From positions 131,369 through 195,368 of the forward strand of contig DATNBU010000013.1 in NCBI GenBank assembly GCA_035571835.1: a stretch of 64,000 bases of DNA, in the 5' to 3' direction. Numbering within the stretch: position 1 is the first letter of the stretch; every line of letters begins with the position of its first letter. The translations under genes were made by a program, and so were the position numbers. The DNA is from Candidatus Limnocylindrales bacterium. Its GTDB lineage: Bacteria > Desulfobacterota > Binatia > UBA1149 > CAITLU01. This document shows, in pieces, positions 8,543-17,495 of this stretch. Under the pieces are notes generated by a model. It had not been told where the DNA came from and searched no databases. It worked only from the letters and a program-made list of their open reading frames with translations.

Positions 8543-9937
8543 GTGAACGGAACCAACGAAGCAGAACGGCTCTGGACCGGAGCATGCGCGCTGATCGAAG
8601 CGCGCGTTTCGGAAAAGGATTTCCAGACCTGGATTCTCGAGCTCGGAGCACGATCGTTCGACGGCGAGACGCTGACACTCGAAGCGCCGTTCGGTCTGTT
8701 CCGTGACCGGGTCAAGCAGTCGTTCCTGCCGACCATCGAAGCTGCAGTCGCCGCGGCTGCAAAAAAAACCTGCCAGGTTGTCGTTGTCGTGGGCCAGCTC
8801 GGCATGTCGCTTGCTGCGCAGCGCGGAAAAAGCAGCGTGCGTCCGTCGCCGACTCCGGTGCGAACCGTTCCCGCGGCCAAAGCCAAGCCGGTTCGCGAAA
8901 AGACTTTCGACGGCTTTCTCGTCGGCGAAGGTAACCGCCTTGCGTATCTCGGCGCGCGCCAGCTTGCCGAAGGCAGTCCGCGCGAAGGCGGCAATCCGTT
9001 GTTTCTCTACGGCGGCGTCGGTCTCGGCAAGACCCATCTGCTGCTTGCGGTTGCCCATTCGCTTCGAAGCCGCGGCAAGAAAGTCCTTTACTATCAGGGC
9101 GAAGACTTCACGCGTCGCATGGTCGAAGCGCTGCAGGGCGGACGCATGGACGCGTTCCACCGCGAGTTCCGCGGCTGCGACGCGCTGCTGATCGACGACG
9201 TGCAGTTTCTCGCCGGCAAGAAGCGTACGCAGCAGGAGCTCTACCACGTCTTCAACCTTCTCCATCAGAGCGGCAAGCCGATCGCGCTCGCGAGCGATCG
9301 TCCGCCCGATGAGCTCGAGCATCTCGAGCGCGGCCTGCAGAGCCGTTTTGCCGGCGGTCTTCTTGCCGATCTCGGTCCGCTCGACCGCGAGCTTCGCCTG
9401 CGCATCCTCAAGGGAAAGCTGAGCGAGGCCGGCATCCACCTCGACGACCACATCCTCGAGCGCCTTGCCGTGCAGCTGCAGGGTAGCGTGCGCGAGGTCG
9501 AAGGCCTCGTCTCGCGCCTTCGCGCTGCGAGCAACCATCAGTCGCTTCCGCTCGACGATGGCGTCGTCGAAACGATGATCACGCCGTACCTGTCGCGCCG
9601 CGGCCCGATCGACCTCGATGTCGTCATCGACACGGTCGCCTGGGTACACGGCCTTTCGCGCGACGAGCTGCTGTCGCGCGACCGCTCACGGCGCGTCGCG
9701 TGGCCGCGGCACATTGCCGCGTACATGTGCCGCAAGCTTACGGCCGCTTCGCTTCCGGAGATCGGTCACGCGCTCGGAGGCCGCAACCACACGTCGATCC
9801 TTCGCGCCGTACGCTCGGTCGCCGAGCGTCAGTCCGGTGACACCGGCTTTGCCGCCAAGCTGCAGCAGATGGAGAAGATGCTCGGCACTTCGCCGTCGCT
9901 GCGAGGACGCGCGCCGATTGCGGCGGCGACGGCGTAG
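8543..9937 (+). CDS. dnaA: chromosomal replication initiator protein DnaA
   Basis: AAA+ initiator that binds DnaA boxes and melts oriC. Domain I (residues about 5-75, ALIEARVSEKDFQTWI) is followed by a short linker, domain III with Walker A GGVGLGKTHLL and Walker B CDALLIDDVQFLAGK, and domain IV with the DNA-binding signature GHALGGRNHTSILRAV (canonical GGRDHSTV; here Asp is replaced by Asn). 464 aa is normal. The GTG start at 8543 has GGAGG 8 bases upstream. Neither dnaN nor gyrB follows; a repeat and a ferritin-like gene do. Confidence 0.93.
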   Translation: MNGTNEAERLWTGACALIEARVSEKDFQTWILELGARSFDGETLTLEAPFGLFRDRVKQSFLPTIEAAVAAAAKKTCQVVVVVGQLGMSLAAQRGKSSVRPSPTPVRTVPAAKAKPVREKTFDGFLVGEGNRLAYLGARQLAEGSPREGGNPLFLYGGVGLGKTHLLLAVAHSLRSRGKKVLYYQGEDFTRRMVEALQGGRMDAFHREFRGCDALLIDDVQFLAGKKRTQQELYHVFNLLHQSGKPIALASDRPPDELEHLERGLQSRFAGGLLADLGPLDRELRLRILKGKLSEAGIHLDDHILERLAVQLQGSVREVEGLVSRLRAASNHQSLPLDDGVVETMITPYLSRRGPIDLDVVIDTVAWVHGLSRDELLSRDRSRRVAWPRHIAAYMCRKLTAASLPEIGHALGGRNHTSILRAVRSVAERQSGDTGFAAKLQQMEKMLGTSPSLRGRAPIAAATA

Positions 9938-9973
9938 GGGATCTGCGCACGGCGAATACGAGGCGCGAATACG

Positions 9974-10066
9974 GGGGCAGGTACAATTTCGCTGGGGACT
10001 GGTACGATTTCGCCAAATCGACGGCCCGTTCCATCGCGCCGTCGCTGCGAAATTGTACCTGTCCCC
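9974..10066. repeat. dispersed repeat, inverted pair of the GGGGACAGGTACAATTT type
   Basis: GGGGCAGGTACAATTTCGC (9974-9992) and the complement of GGGGACAGGTACAATTTCGC (10047-10066) are inverted copies differing by one missing base. A third, degenerate copy (GGGGACTGGTACGATTTCGC) lies just inside at 9994-10013. It belongs to the same family as the element at 3387-3658, and sits between dnaA and the ferritin-like gene. Confidence 0.75.
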
Positions 10067-10131
10067 AATTTACAACCCCGCGAAATCGCAACTATTCGTT
10101 TTACGACCGGCCGTCTGCTAGCAGACCGGCA

Positions 10132-10674
10132 ATGACGCAGGCGGTAGGCGACATCATCCGGGAGGCATCGCGGCTCGAATCGCTCGCGATGGGCATCTAC
10201 ACGCGGCTTGCGGCCACGTTTCGCGACGAGCCCGACCTTCACCGCTTCTGGATGTCGATGGCACGGCACGAGGCCGGCCACGTCGGCGCACTCGCGCTCA
10301 TCGCTGCGCTGATCGAACAGGCCGGCGACTCGCTGCGCTTCGAGGTCGAGGACAGCGTCGTTCATGAAGCGGCAGCCGTCATCGAAGCGCTCCACAGCGA
10401 AGCCGCAGGGCGGGTTTCCGTGGACCGCGCCTTCGAGATCGCGGTCGAGCTCGAAAGCCTCGAGCTCGAAGACCTCGTGCTCGATCTGATCCACATCCTT
10501 TCCGATCCTGCTGCTCGCGCGCAGGCCGAACAGATGCTGCTGCACGACCTGAGCGACCTGTCGCTGATGATCGAGAAGCACTGCAAGAGCGAAGACCTGC
10601 TGGCCAAAGCCGATGTGCTCGTCGAAAGCAGGGTAGGCCAGCGCGAGGGCGGCGGATTCGTGCGCCGTTGCTGA
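10132..10674 (+). CDS. ferritin-like / rubrerythrin-like domain protein
   Basis: All-helical protein of 180 aa with the spacing of a ferritin-like four-helix bundle: an early Glu in EASRLESLAMGIYTRLA, then MARHEAGHVGALA (E..H pair) in helix 2, ELESLELEDLVLDLIH in helix 3 and a last helix ending MIEKHCKSED. These acidic and histidine residues are placed as di-iron ligands. No rubredoxin domain and no export signal. Similar stand-alone proteins are annotated as rubrerythrin-type oxidoreductases for peroxide defence or iron handling, but the substrate is unknown. It starts 62 bp after the repeat pair. Confidence 0.65.
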   Translation: MTQAVGDIIREASRLESLAMGIYTRLAATFRDEPDLHRFWMSMARHEAGHVGALALIAALIEQAGDSLRFEVEDSVVHEAAAVIEALHSEAAGRVSVDRAFEIAVELESLELEDLVLDLIHILSDPAARAQAEQMLLHDLSDLSLMIEKHCKSEDLLAKADVLVESRVGQREGGGFVRRC

Positions 10675-10740
10675 GCGCCGCCGGAACCGTAGCGTTCGCC
10701 GGCTCGCTCCACATCGCATGACGGGGGCGATCCCGGTTTC

Positions 10741-11760
10741 GTGATGCCGCGCTTTTCGATCCTCATCCTGAACTGGAACGGTCGCGACCTGGTGGCCGAC
10801 TGCCTTGCGTCGCTGCGCGAGCAGACGTTTCGCGACTTCGAAGTGATCGTCGTCGACAACGGCTCGACCGACGGCAGCGCCGAATTCCTCGCCCGCGAGC
10901 ATTCCGAAGCACGCCTGCTCGCGATGCCAGAGAACATCGGCTTCTGCGGCGGAAACAACGCCGCGTATGCCGTGTCCACCGGGAACCTCATCGTTCTACT
11001 GAACAACGATGCCGAGCTCGACGCGCGTTTCCTTGCCGAGATGGATGCGGCCGCCGGGCGCGACGCGGCGTTCGGTATGTTCGCCGCAAACGTGCGCATG
11101 TTCGACCGCCGCGACGTCTACGACTCGACGGGCCTGCTCGTCTATCCCGACGGCATCTGCCGCTCGCGCGGATGGCTCGAGGAAGACGTCGGCCAGTACG
11201 CCGAAGCCGACGAGGTGCTGTGCCCGAACGGCTGCGCTGCCGTCTACCGCCGCGAGATGATCGACGAAGTGGGTCTGTTCGACGACGCGTACTTTGCGTA
11301 TCTCGAAGACCTCGACCTCGGCCTTCGCGGCCAGCTTCGCGGATGGCGCTGCCGGTACGTGCCGAGCGCCGTCGCCTACCACAAGAAGTCGATGACCAGC
11401 GGGTACCATTCGGCGTTCAAGGCGTACCTCGTCGAGCGGAACCGGATCTGGAACGCGGTGCGTCTTCTGCCGCTGCGCCTTCTGTTCGTGAGCCCGCTGT
11501 GGACGATCGCGCGCTACGCCATGCAGGGCTACGCCGCAGCGAGCGGGCGAGGCATGTCGAGCACGTTCCGGCGCGACTACTCGCGCGGCTCCCTCGCGCG
11601 CATCCTCGTCAAATCGTACGCATCGGCATTCGCCCGGCTGCCCGAGGTCTGGCGGCAACGGCGCGAGATCCAGGGCAACCGCAAGCTCGGCATGGTCGAG
11701 GTCTACCGGCTGCTCCGAAAATACCGGCTTCCGCTTCGCGAGCTGGCGTTCAAGGACTGA
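10741..11760 (+). CDS. family 2 glycosyltransferase
   Basis: Inverting GT-A glycosyltransferase of 339 aa resembling rhamnosyltransferases of polysaccharide synthesis. Motifs: SILILNWNGRDLV at the N terminus, EVIVVDNGSTDGS, NIGFCGGNNAAYAV, the metal-binding LLNNDAELD, and a DEVGLFDDAYFAYLEDLDLGLR acceptor-side segment. The C-terminal 90 residues contain a weakly hydrophobic stretch and may sit on the membrane. GTG at 10741 and ATG at 10744 are adjacent possible starts. The donor sugar cannot be told. It is followed by the amidase after 59 bp without an evident functional link. Confidence 0.88.
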   Translation: MMPRFSILILNWNGRDLVADCLASLREQTFRDFEVIVVDNGSTDGSAEFLAREHSEARLLAMPENIGFCGGNNAAYAVSTGNLIVLLNNDAELDARFLAEMDAAAGRDAAFGMFAANVRMFDRRDVYDSTGLLVYPDGICRSRGWLEEDVGQYAEADEVLCPNGCAAVYRREMIDEVGLFDDAYFAYLEDLDLGLRGQLRGWRCRYVPSAVAYHKKSMTSGYHSAFKAYLVERNRIWNAVRLLPLRLLFVSPLWTIARYAMQGYAAASGRGMSSTFRRDYSRGSLARILVKSYASAFARLPEVWRQRREIQGNRKLGMVEVYRLLRKYRLPLRELAFKD

Positions 11761-11819
11761 CCTCATCCGGTCCACCGGTGCGCTTGTCCGGCCTTTCGGC
11801 CGCGTGTAAGCAATCACGC

Positions 11820-13235
11820 ATGAATCCGAATACCTCGGCCATCGAGCTCGCCGCGGCCATCCGACGTGGTGAGCGAGATCCCGTCGAGGTCCTCGACGCG
11901 TACCTGGCCCGTGTCGACGCGCTCAACCCGATCCTGAACGCCGTCATCTGGCGCGACGACGAGCGCGCCCGCGCCGAAGCCCTGCGGGCTCGCGAGGCCG
12001 TCCGCAGCGGAGCAAAGCTCGGGCCGCTTCACGGCGTTCCGATTCCGATCAAGGACCTGACCGACGTCGAAGGCTGGCCGACCACGTTCGGTTCGCGCGG
12101 GGGACTCGGCCGCATTTCGACGTTCACACAGCACATCGCGCAGTCGCTGCGCGACGCCGGCGCGGTGCTCGCGTATCGCACGAACACTCCCGAGTTCGGC
12201 ACCGTTCCCGTTACGGAAAACGACGCGTACGGCGCGACGCGCAACCCATGGAATCCGGACCGTTCGCCAGGGGGCTCGAGCGGCGGGGCCGCAGCGGCCG
12301 TCGCTTCGGGCATGGCGCCGATCGCACACGCGAACGACGGCGGCGGCTCGATCCGCATTCCTGCGTCGTGCTGCGGCCTGGTCGGTCTCAAGCCGAGCCG
12401 CGGGCGCGTGCCGAACGGTCCGATGGTCTCCGACGTGATGCACGGGGGCGCAGTCGAAGGCACCGTCACGCACACGGTTGCCGATACGGCGCTCGCGCTC
12501 GACGTGGCCGCCACGTTCGACGCCGGCGCCTGGTACAACGCTCCGGCGCCGGAGCGTCCGTTCCTGAAGGAAGTCGGCGCCGACCCGGGCCGTCTTCGCA
12601 TCGCTTTTACGACCAAGGCGCCGACCGGAACCCCCGTCGACAAGGAATGCATCGCAGCCGTCGAGAAGACCGCAAAGCTGCTCGAAGCCGCGGGTCACGA
12701 CGTCTTCGAAGGCGAGCCCGAGTGGCCGGAATACTCCGACATCATGCCGTCGTTCCTGGTCGTCTGGAACACCGGCTCGGTCTACTTCCAGATGGACGAC
12801 TATTCGAAGGTCGAGCCGCTCAACGCCGCGCTTCGCGAGCAGGCCTCGCAGATGGACAGTCTCGCGTACGTTCGCGGCCTGATGCATCTTCAGGTTCTCT
12901 CGAGAGCGCTCGTCGCCGCGTGGGGACGCGACTTCGACATGCTGCTGACGCCGACCATCGCTACCGAGCCGCCGCGCATCGGCGAGCTGTTCGAAGACTC
13001 GGCCGCCGATCCGACGATGCCGATGATGAAGGCCGGAGCGATGTGTCCGTTCACGCCGTTGTTCAACGTAAGCGGGCAGCCGGCGATCTCGCTGCCGATG
13101 CACTGGAGCCAAAGTGGTCTTCCGATCGGCGTGCAGCTGGTCGGAAAGCCGTGGGGAGAAGCCGAGCTGATCCGGGTTTCGTCGCAGCTCGAACAGGCCG
13201 CGCCGTGGATCACGCGCCGGCCGCCGGTCTGCTGA
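11820..13235 (+). CDS. amidase signature family protein
   Basis: Ser-cisSer-Lys hydrolase of 471 aa. The catalytic lysine is in PIPIKDLTDVEGW, the glycine/serine-rich core is SPGGSSGGAAAAVASGM (cis-Ser) and the nucleophile serine lies in DGGGSIRIPASCCG. The C-terminal AISLPMHWSQSGLPIGVQLVG is also standard. Amidases of this branch hydrolyse small aliphatic or aromatic amides; it could in principle be a GatA relative, but GatB and GatC are not nearby. The ATG at 11820 begins a normal N terminus (SAIELAAAIRRGE). Confidence 0.88.
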   Translation: MNPNTSAIELAAAIRRGERDPVEVLDAYLARVDALNPILNAVIWRDDERARAEALRAREAVRSGAKLGPLHGVPIPIKDLTDVEGWPTTFGSRGGLGRISTFTQHIAQSLRDAGAVLAYRTNTPEFGTVPVTENDAYGATRNPWNPDRSPGGSSGGAAAAVASGMAPIAHANDGGGSIRIPASCCGLVGLKPSRGRVPNGPMVSDVMHGGAVEGTVTHTVADTALALDVAATFDAGAWYNAPAPERPFLKEVGADPGRLRIAFTTKAPTGTPVDKECIAAVEKTAKLLEAAGHDVFEGEPEWPEYSDIMPSFLVVWNTGSVYFQMDDYSKVEPLNAALREQASQMDSLAYVRGLMHLQVLSRALVAAWGRDFDMLLTPTIATEPPRIGELFEDSAADPTMPMMKAGAMCPFTPLFNVSGQPAISLPMHWSQSGLPIGVQLVGKPWGEAELIRVSSQLEQAAPWITRRPPVC

Positions 13236-13254
13236 CCTTTCGAAGGAGATTGCG

Positions 13255-14406
13255 GTGAGTATCGCGCACGATCTTCGCATAGCCGCGCGCCGCTGGTCGG
13301 CCGCTCGCAAGTCGCAGCCGCCGACCGCGGCCGCCAACACCGAACGCGACGAGCTTCGCGTCTGGTTCGCCAAGTTCCGCGACACCAAACATTCGCCGAT
13401 CCGCGACGCGCAGATCTTCGAGATCGACGCCACGCAGGTGCCGTGGTTCGACACCGGCATTCACCTGGCGCGAGGAGAATGGGTCACGACGCTTGCCGCC
13501 GGCCGCGTCGTGCTGTCCGACAAGCTCGACATCTGGGTCGGCCCGCAGTTCCAGCTGTGGATGCGCGTCGGCGAGAGCGGAAAGATCTTCAACGGCACGC
13601 GCGACACGCACAGCTTCCGCGCCGAGGCCGAAGGACGGCTCTACCTGGCGGGATGCTTTCCCGGGCAGTGGGGTGATCGCGAAGGCCGCGTCTCGACGCC
13701 GCTTTCCGACTACAGCAAGTTCAAGGGCGGTCTTACCGTCGCCGTGCTGCGCTGGAAGTCGAACGCGCAGGACGGGCTCGATTCGCTGTCGGATCGCGAC
13801 GAGAGGCTCGCCGACGAAGCCGAACGCCTTCGGCACCCGCTGCCCCCGCCGAAGAACTGGGAATACCTTTGGTTCCTCGGCCGCAGTGAGATCTTCTGGG
13901 ATGCGACCGACGGCAAGCGTCCGTGCATCGCGTGCTACACCGAGAAGAACGTCAGCATTCTCCAGCACGAAGCCGCGTTCGACCTCAACCCGGATACGCG
14001 CATCAAGTGGAGCTGGAAGGTCGACGAGCTACCGTCGGAGATGCGTGAGGACACGCAGGCTTCGCACGATTACCTGAGCATTGCGGTCGAGTTCGAGAAC
14101 GGGCGCGACATTACTTACACGTGGAGCTCGGAGCTTGCGGCCGGCACGGGGTACTGGTGTCCGCTGGCGACGTGGAAGGATCGCGAGTTTCACGTGGTCG
14201 TTCGCAGCGGCAAGGAGGGGCTCGGGCAGTGGCTGGATGAGAGCCGCGATCTTCAGGCGGACTATCGCAAGTATATGGGCGAGCCGCCGAAGCGTGTCGT
14301 GCGGGTTTGGCTGATTGCGGTCAGTATCTTCCAGAGGCGGAAGGGCAGGGCGTCGTTCCGGGATATCAGGATTGATGGTGGGGGGCGGACGCTCGATATC
14401 GACTGA
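13255..14406 (+). CDS. DUF3047-domain protein with lectin-like N-terminal half
   Basis: 383 aa of unknown function. The C-terminal 180 residues (IKWSWKVDELPSEM ... SHDYLSIAVEFENG ... TYTWSS ... GLGQWLDESRDLQADYRKYMGEPP) match DUF3047. Residues about 55-140 (WFDTGIHLARGEWVTTLAAG ... FQLWMRVGESGKIFNGTR ... GRLYLAGCFPGQWG) resemble the galactose-binding LecA-type beta-sandwich; this part is weaker. No signal peptide is seen. The GTG start at 13255 is supported by GAAGGAG 8 bases upstream. It follows the amidase by 19 bp and is probably cotranscribed. Confidence 0.7.
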   Translation: MSIAHDLRIAARRWSAARKSQPPTAAANTERDELRVWFAKFRDTKHSPIRDAQIFEIDATQVPWFDTGIHLARGEWVTTLAAGRVVLSDKLDIWVGPQFQLWMRVGESGKIFNGTRDTHSFRAEAEGRLYLAGCFPGQWGDREGRVSTPLSDYSKFKGGLTVAVLRWKSNAQDGLDSLSDRDERLADEAERLRHPLPPPKNWEYLWFLGRSEIFWDATDGKRPCIACYTEKNVSILQHEAAFDLNPDTRIKWSWKVDELPSEMREDTQASHDYLSIAVEFENGRDITYTWSSELAAGTGYWCPLATWKDREFHVVVRSGKEGLGQWLDESRDLQADYRKYMGEPPKRVVRVWLIAVSIFQRRKGRASFRDIRIDGGGRTLDID

Positions 14407-14461
14407 TCTCGCGGCCCGCCGTTCGTCTTCGTCTTTCGCTTGGGTGGACCGTTGCCGCAGG

Positions 14462-14480
14462 GCAGGCTAGAGAAGCCTGC
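14462..14480 (+). terminator. hairpin before the tRNA gene
   Basis: GCAGGCT and AGCCTGC form a perfect 7-bp stem with a 5-nt loop, 55 bp after the DUF3047 stop and 10 bp before tRNA-Arg. There is no T run, so it may end the upstream transcript only weakly or help tRNA processing. Confidence 0.35.
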
Positions 14481-14490
14481 TCCGCCTTGT

Positions 14491-14567
14491 GCCCTCGTAG
14501 CTCAGGTGGATAGAGCACAGGATTCCTAATCCTGGGGCCGCTGGTTCGAGTCCAGCCGAGGGCACCA
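14491..14567 (+). tRNA. tRNA-Arg (anticodon CCT)
   Basis: Full cloverleaf: acceptor arms GCCCTCG / CGAGGGC, D arm starting GCTC, anticodon stem CAGGA / TCCTG around TTCCTAA (anticodon CCT, reads AGG), T arm CTGG TTCGAGT CCAG, discriminator A, and an encoded CCA at 14565-14567. It marks the left edge of a less GC-rich segment; tRNA genes are frequent integration sites. Confidence 0.95.
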
Positions 14568-14930
14568 AATAAGCCCGTGACGTCAATAGATTACGGTTGG
14601 TTCCTTTTTCGGTCCCCACGCAGTCAACTTGCGATCTTGCCGCCAAGTCACCTAACAAGTCACCCACACCTGAATGCGAGGGCTCTTTCGGACCGCTTGC
14701 CGTCCCCGGCATGAGGAGAGACCCGATCCATCCCTTTGCTCGATCGTCCGCACCCGCGCTCCAACCGGACGAATCCAGACCATTCTAGACGGTGCCCGTA
14801 ACCCAGACCCGATCAGAGACGTAGCTCACCGACCGCGGGTGGGCGAGGACTTGGGAGTTAGCGACACCCGAGCCGGAGTGAAAAGCTGCGCATTCAGCTG
14901 AGCGCGGTAGTGAATGAAGGACGCAATGCG
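14568..14930. other. non-coding stretch after the tRNA
   Basis: 363 bp without a convincing gene. I looked for a second copy of the tRNA 3' end (attachment-site repeat) here and to 18 kb and did not see one. A GAAGGA at 14917-14922 is the ribosome site of the next gene. Confidence 0.5.
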
Positions 14931-16820
14931 ATGAATCGTAGGCTAGGCAATGAGCCGCGGGCTGCTGGCTCCTGCCATCCGCAGAAAAGCTCATGGTCAG
15001 TCGGAACTCGATTCTGCCCCGGCATTTTCGCTACAATTCTCACGTGTCACGCCGCTGTCGCTGGCGCATACTGCTTAGCATCTCAGGTTAGTGCAGGTGG
15101 ACTCTTTGCCTGCAAGATCGAGCTTGGCGGAACAATTCAATGCTGGGGCCGCAATGAGGCTGGCCAGACGCTCGCACCGCCGGGCGTCTTCAAACAGATA
15201 GCCACTGGCGGCAACCACGCCTGCGGACTCGCCGACGATGGACGCGTCCGGTGCTGGGGCAATAACTCAGCGAAGCAATCGGATGCGCCTGGTACCAAAT
15301 TTGTCGCGATTTCTGCCGGGGAAAGACATACGTGCGGTATCGACGTCTCCGGAGGACTTCATTGCTGGGGAGACAACAGCAAAGGTGAGAGTGTGACTCC
15401 GCCGGGAACGTTCAGCGGGATTGCCGCGGGCGGCGACTTCACATGCGGACTGAGAAGCAACGGCAACATAAGTTGCTGGGGTGCAATAGCCGCTGCGCCA
15501 AGCGGGCAGTTCACGACGGTATCCGTCGGTCACGCTCATGCTTGTGCGATTCGGACGGACTCCACCGCGCTGTGCTGGGGTTCGAATGATGAAGGTCAAG
15601 CGACGGCACCAATCGGCGCTTTTTTGCGAGTTTCGGCGGGCGGCTTCCACAGTTGCGGAATTCGCGACACCGGCAATCTCGAATGCTGGGGCAGAAATAT
15701 TGAGGGACAATCCGTCCCTCCTCTCGGGGTCTTCCAAGATCTCTCTGCCGGAGCATACAACACGTGCGCAGTGACCGTCGCTGGTATCGTGAAGTGTTGG
15801 GGCAATAGCCACTGGGGGCAGTCATCAGTTCCCGGCGCGCCATTCGTGAGTATCGCGGCCGGCGGGAATTTCCTGTCGCATGCTTGTGGAATTCACGAAG
15901 GCGGCAAAGTGGATTGCTGGGGTTACAATATCGAGGGGGAAGGCTCGCCGCCTGACGAACGATTTAAATCACTCGCAGCTGGTGCGTTTCACACTTGCGG
16001 CATTCGCGAAGACGGAGGCTTGAGGTGCTGGGGCCAGTACGGCGCGTGGAATGCGCGCGAGTTCCTTGGCTCCTTTTCTGCGGTGGCCGGCAGTGGCTAT
16101 GGAACGTGTGCCATCAAGGCCGATTCTCACGAGGCAGCGTGTTGGGATCTCGCGGATCCACCACCCGGACCATTTCAGGCAATCTCTGCTGGCGGCGATG
16201 GAATTACGTCCTTTGGATGCGGCATAAGAAATGATGGAAAGGTGGAGTGTTGGGGAAGGACCGGTGGGGGAACCTCGCCGCCTGACGGCACCTTCACGTC
16301 GATTGTCAGCGGCGTGAGTCACTCCTGCGGACTTCGAACAGACGGAACGATCTATTGCTGGGGCAGTGCTGTTCCTCCGCTGGGTGGCACATTTACGCAG
16401 CTTTCCGCTGCGGGTTTCCGGACGTGCGGCCTCCGGCCCGATGGCGAAATTCTCTGCTCGGGTAGTGCATATTCACCACTGTCGGGGCCGTTCACCTCAG
16501 TTTCGATAGGCGGAGATTTAGGATGCGGTATACGCGCCGAGGGGACTGTCGAGTGTTGGGGCGTTCTACCGTCGGTGCTTCCCATCTGCACTAGTAATGC
16601 TGTGTGTGGCGCGCCAGTTTCCGGACCGACGGCCACTGCGCCAGCGGCTAGCGATGCCTTAGCAATTCTGAGAGCGTCAGTTGGCCAGCCGACGTTCTGC
16701 GAGGTAGCGCCATGCATCTGCGACGTGGACGGGAATGGCGTCGTGGCGACCGGCGACGCGCTCAAAACGCTACGCGCTGCTGTGAACGCCAGCGTGGAAC
16801 TGCATTGCTCGTGCGTCTAA
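14931..16820 (+). CDS. secreted RCC1-like repeat protein with dockerin-like C terminus
   Basis: 629 aa. After a signal-like hydrophobic stretch near residues 26-45 come 14 repeats of about 36-40 residues, each carrying two cysteines in the pattern HxCGIxxxGxxxCWG and ending near PPG.F..I.AG. This is the bacterial RCC1/ATS1 beta-propeller repeat; 14 units would suit two seven-bladed propellers (inference). The last 50 residues contain CDVDGNGVVATGDALKTLRAAV, an EF-hand/dockerin-like calcium loop preceded by a matching half (SDALAILRASVG). ATG at 14931 is chosen for its GAAGGA site; a GTG at 14910 would add seven residues. Codon use has more A/T than the flanks. Ligand unknown; probably cell-surface or extracellular. 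Confidence 0.8.
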   Translation: MNRRLGNEPRAAGSCHPQKSSWSVGTRFCPGIFATILTCHAAVAGAYCLASQVSAGGLFACKIELGGTIQCWGRNEAGQTLAPPGVFKQIATGGNHACGLADDGRVRCWGNNSAKQSDAPGTKFVAISAGERHTCGIDVSGGLHCWGDNSKGESVTPPGTFSGIAAGGDFTCGLRSNGNISCWGAIAAAPSGQFTTVSVGHAHACAIRTDSTALCWGSNDEGQATAPIGAFLRVSAGGFHSCGIRDTGNLECWGRNIEGQSVPPLGVFQDLSAGAYNTCAVTVAGIVKCWGNSHWGQSSVPGAPFVSIAAGGNFLSHACGIHEGGKVDCWGYNIEGEGSPPDERFKSLAAGAFHTCGIREDGGLRCWGQYGAWNAREFLGSFSAVAGSGYGTCAIKADSHEAACWDLADPPPGPFQAISAGGDGITSFGCGIRNDGKVECWGRTGGGTSPPDGTFTSIVSGVSHSCGLRTDGTIYCWGSAVPPLGGTFTQLSAAGFRTCGLRPDGEILCSGSAYSPLSGPFTSVSIGGDLGCGIRAEGTVECWGVLPSVLPICTSNAVCGAPVSGPTATAPAASDALAILRASVGQPTFCEVAPCICDVDGNGVVATGDALKTLRAAVNASVELHCSCV

Positions 16821-16862
16821 GAGCGACAGGCAGCCGCTCGCGAGATTCTGCGGCCGGTACTC

Positions 16863-17495
16863 TCACAGAGAATTCTTGATCGGGTCAATCCCGATGTCGG
16901 CAATCTTCAGAGCCATCTCGGCCGCGGCAATGCACACCTCGGCGTCCTCGCGTTTAGTCGTTTCCGGACGGCTGGGGGCGAATCCTGACTTATCAACAGC
17001 AACGTACTGAAAGCGTTGCCGGAGTCGGTCCCGCTGCTTTCCGTCCTGCATCTGCTTCATTGCCTTGAGTCCCAACTCGGTAATTTTCTGCTTGTCGTTA
17101 AGCAAACTAGCCACGGAAGCGATTGCTGCGAGAGGAGCCGTCTTCGCTTGCTCAACAACGCTCCGCACGATGATCTCGGCATACTGGATCATGGCTTGTG
17201 AGATTGCCTGCTTAGAGCCGTGATCTCGGAGTCCTTCGTACAATACCGAGTCCCACCGTCCGTCACGCGCACTTACGGATAGGATGAACGATTTCGAGGA
17301 CTCCTCCTCAGAGAATATCGCGAGTACTCCGGCACGGGCGAACGCCGTATCCGACAAAAGTAATTTCGCTTCCCTCAATAATTCGCTTGCATTGTCGCGC
17401 GCCAACTTCGCTGTCCCGAGCAAACGCTTACGTAAGGGCTCGTCCACCACGCTATTCCACGAACTTTTCCCTACGGCTTTCGAATCACCTGACAT
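16863..17495 (-). CDS. AbiV-like abortive infection protein (HEPN-type)
   Basis: 210 aa, no signal peptide. The N-terminal 100 residues match the AbiV pattern: TAKLARDNASELLREAKLLL, then FARAGVLAIFSEEESSKSF (the family's 'A..LA..A.EE..K' signature) and W.S.LYEGLRDHGSKQ. AbiV proteins are HEPN-fold and block phage growth, in Lactococcus by arresting translation. I do not see a strict Rx4-6H nuclease motif. The C-terminal half (QQ/KQ-rich, MKQMQDGKQRDRLRQRFQYVAVD) is also seen in longer AbiV relatives. It sits convergent to the RCC1-like gene in the segment behind tRNA-Arg, with A/T-richer codon use, as expected for acquired defence genes. Confidence 0.6.
   Translation of the reverse strand: MSGDSKAVGKSSWNSVVDEPLRKRLLGTAKLARDNASELLREAKLLLSDTAFARAGVLAIFSEEESSKSFILSVSARDGRWDSVLYEGLRDHGSKQAISQAMIQYAEIIVRSVVEQAKTAPLAAIASVASLLNDKQKITELGLKAMKQMQDGKQRDRLRQRFQYVAVDKSGFAPSRPETTKREDAEVCIAAAEMALKIADIGIDPIKNSL

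Noticed and set aside
14467..14712. Minus-strand 81-aa reading frame
   Set aside because: It runs antisense over tRNA-Arg; the protein is a translation of the tRNA complement.
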